From contig NZ_CP016449.1 of assembly GCF_001713375.1 (NCBI RefSeq), positions 3,472,001 to 3,536,000 of the forward strand: a DNA stretch of 64,000 bases, read 5' to 3'. Of the stretch, positions 62,484 to 64,000 are shown in pieces (the stretch's first letter is position 1; every line of letters begins with the position of its first letter). Both the position numbers and the translations under genes were made by a program. The notes beneath the pieces are model-generated. The model did no database searches and had not been told where the DNA came from. It saw only the letters and a program-made list of their open reading frames with translations. The DNA comes from Hydrogenophaga sp. RAC07 (GTDB taxonomy: Bacteria; Pseudomonadota; Gammaproteobacteria; Burkholderiales; Burkholderiaceae_C).

Positions 62484-62865
62484 AGCGTGGCAGCTCATTC
62501 AGTAATTGGTTACTGAGCGGTTGGGGGGAGATCGGGTGCGCGGTTGAGGAGCTCGATGTGCACCTGAATCGCTACCGGTCAGTCTTCAAGAAAATGAGGG
62601 CAGCTTAAGACTGAACTGAGTCGTTCGGGCGCATCAACTCGAAGGCTGCGGCGTGCATCACCAGCCGTTCAGTGGGCTCGGTTTGTACGGCAGCTCCACC
62701 GCCGAGAACGGCCATTCACCAAGCGCCCAAGCCGCTGTAACCTCAGCGCTTTGCAGCGCAACCGGTGTTTGACACAAACAATTGACTGGTTTTATGGCCG
62801 CACGACCACAGATCGAGATGCCTCAACTTCGGGCAAACTCATAAAAAAGACTCGTGGGGATTTTT
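62484..62865. other. Region after the acid-sugar operon
   Basis: Contains a 7-bp-arm hairpin tcagtaa-ttgg-ttactga (62499-62516) without a T-run, and a 42-codon frame (62480-62608) ending ...NRYRSVFKKMRAA, which may be a decayed gene end. No other feature was seen. Confidence 0.45.
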
Positions 62866-63840
62866 ATGGCCTGTCGTCGTTGGGGTTCTAGGTGGTTGCT
62901 GCTGACGGCGCAACTCCTGCTCGCGTGCTGGGCCGCGCCAACCATCGCCCAGCCGCTGCGCATAGCGGTGGCCCAACTGCCCTACTTTTCGCCTGCCCTT
63001 GTCGCTGGCTGGCAGGGTTTTTTTGCCGCCGAGGGTTTGGCGGTGGAAATCATTCCCTGTGTCAACGGAAGGCGTTGCCTCAAGCACCTGACCGACAACG
63101 AGGTGGACATTGCAACCGTGGCAGACACGCCGATCGTGACAGCCGTGCATGAAGGCCTGCCCTTCCATATCTTGGCGACTATGACCACGTCGCGCGACAA
63201 CAGCTTTGTTGCGCGCACCGACCGGGGGATTTCATCGCCTGCCGATCTGCGTGGCAAGCGCGTCGGCTTTGTGCGGGGCACCACCGGTCACTATTTCACC
63301 GACATCTTCCTCACGTTCCACGGCATTGGCCTGGATCAGGTCACCCTGGTCGAACTGGATGCGGCCCGGGCGCCGCAGCAACTGGCCGCGGGCGAGGTCG
63401 ATGCCGCCGGCCTGTACCAGCCGCATGGTCCGGAGGCCATGCGGTTGCTTGGGGGCAAGGCCCTCGTGTTGCCGGCGCCGCGGCTGTACACGGTGACCAT
63501 GAATCTGGTGGCCAAACCCGGTCTGAGCGATGCCGACGCAGCCAAGCTGCTACGCGCGTTGCAGCGCGCCACACTCTACATACGCGCCGACCCGCCTCGC
63601 GCGCAGGCACTGGTGGCCAGCCAGCTCAAGCTGGACCCGAAGGTGGTCAACGAAACCTGGGAGCTGCTGAGCTTTCGCCTGTCGCTGGGGCAGTCGCTGC
63701 TCACCACGCTGGAGGCGGAGTCGCGCTGGATGCGCCGCACCGGCCAGGTGAAGGGCGACAGTTCGCCTGATTACCTCTCGCGCATGCGCCCGGGGCCACT
63801 GCGCTCAGTGGACCCAACGGCTGTCACCCTGGTGGATTGA
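62866..63840 (+). CDS. NMT1/THI5-like periplasmic substrate-binding protein
   Basis: A 324-residue exported protein from the ATG at 62866, preceded by gggga. The signal peptide ends PTIAQP. Binding-protein signatures: LRIAVAQLPYFSPALVAGWQ, AAEGLAVEIIPCVNGRRCLK, DIATVADTPIVTAVHEGLPF, and ARTDRGISSPADLRGKRVGF, then GTTGHYFTDIFLTFHGIGLD. These proteins usually serve ABC importers of sulfonates, nitrate or thiamine precursors. Here the next gene is not a permease but a short membrane-anchored protein (partial). It may therefore be a sensory binding protein. Confidence 0.85.
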   Translation: MACRRWGSRWLLLTAQLLLACWAAPTIAQPLRIAVAQLPYFSPALVAGWQGFFAAEGLAVEIIPCVNGRRCLKHLTDNEVDIATVADTPIVTAVHEGLPFHILATMTTSRDNSFVARTDRGISSPADLRGKRVGFVRGTTGHYFTDIFLTFHGIGLDQVTLVELDAARAPQQLAAGEVDAAGLYQPHGPEAMRLLGGKALVLPAPRLYTVTMNLVAKPGLSDADAAKLLRALQRATLYIRADPPRAQALVASQLKLDPKVVNETWELLSFRLSLGQSLLTTLEAESRWMRRTGQVKGDSSPDYLSRMRPGPLRSVDPTAVTLVD

Positions 63841-63849
63841 AGGACGTCC

Positions 63850-64000
63850 ATGCTGCGTTGGTTGATCATCTTCTACCTGGCCTTGACCTTGGGCGTGGGC
63901 GGCCTGAAATTGATACTGCAGACTGACAGCGCGGCGCGCGTGGCGCAGCTCGAAGTTCAGATGCAGGCGACGCGAAAGGCCTCGCACGACGCCAACGCGC
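63850..64000 (+). CDS. Partial membrane-anchored protein, possibly sensor kinase or cyclase
   Basis: Only the first 50 codons are in the window. An ATG at 63850 follows gaaggac. An N-terminal hydrophobic helix (MLRWLIIFYLALTLGVGGLK) precedes a charged helical stretch (AARVAQLEVQMQATRKAS) of coiled-coil type. Together with the binding-protein gene upstream, this suggests a histidine kinase or diguanylate cyclase whose input is the binding protein. The identification is uncertain because the catalytic part lies beyond the edge. Confidence 0.5.
   Translation, partial: MLRWLIIFYLALTLGVGGLKLILQTDSAARVAQLEVQMQATRKASHDANA

Noticed and set aside
62499..62516. Hairpin after the acid-sugar operon as a rho-independent terminator
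   Set aside because: The arms are perfect, but no T-run follows and the stem is AT-rich, so I do not call it a terminator.
43371..62621. Similar 15-18-base strings (gactcagttcagtct and variants) near 43371, 48718 and, in complement, 62607
   Set aside because: A shared 15-mer pair is expected several times by chance in 64 kb, and I see no common structure around the copies.

Overview
The window looks like a chromosomal segment of a GC-rich betaproteobacterium, most likely Burkholderiales/Comamonadaceae (Hydrogenophaga-, Polaromonas- or Variovorax-like). The reasons are the Bug/TctC-type binding protein, the DUF4148 protein, the IclR-controlled Rieske oxygenase cluster, the TRAP-linked acid-sugar operon and the overall codon use. 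No rRNA, tRNA or CRISPR array was seen.

Region by region. 0.3-2.2 kb: two Crp/Fnr-type regulators on the minus strand. 3.1-5.7 kb: a long perfect palindrome, then a Lon-like AAA ATPase and a small DEDD exonuclease-like protein. 6.5-10.5 kb: a small metal-linked cluster (Met/His-rich lipoprotein, DUF302), a short copper-ATPase relic, an alpha/beta hydrolase, a PssA-type enzyme and two gene fragments. 10.5-15.0 kb: three insertion sequences nested inside one another (IS3-family, then IS3/IS150-type, then IS30). 15.4-16.4 kb: a scar joining the 3' parts of a universal stress protein and a PiuC-type hydroxylase. 16.4-20.2 kb: TonB receptor, cytochrome c and PQQ-type dehydrogenase. 20.6-25.5 kb: MarR regulator, dienelactone hydrolase, catalase-like peroxidase, then DUF3034, exported truncated haemoglobin and a cupredoxin. 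25.6-28.4 kb: an IS5-family element with an amber codon, beside a truncated TnsD/TniQ-like gene. 28.8-32.5 kb: small envelope proteins, then a PepSY protein and a two-component system.

32.8-43.3 kb is the most striking part. Three further histidine kinases and a CheY-like regulator stand beside a full-length photoactive yellow protein (PYP). Its Tyr42, Glu46, Thr50, Arg52, Cys69 and Met100 equivalents are all in place. The gene is followed two bases later by a p-coumarate-activating ligase whose N-terminus looks like an acyl carrier domain. The kinase nearest to PYP appears to have a degenerate ATP-binding domain. No tyrosine ammonia-lyase is present in the window.

43.4-48.5 kb: an aromatic-acid cluster (IclR regulator, Rieske oxygenase, Bug binding protein, SDR, ferredoxin reductase) with tandem operator-like dyads. 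49.4-51.1 kb: a NemA/NemR pair with a classic palindrome. 51.8-62.5 kb: a GntR-controlled operon for four-carbon acid sugars (LtnD, OtnK, OtnC, OtnI, DenD, a TRAP transporter, an aldehyde dehydrogenase and an SDR). L-threonate and D-erythronate would both be funnelled to dihydroxyacetone phosphate. The window ends in an NMT1-like binding protein and the start of a membrane protein.
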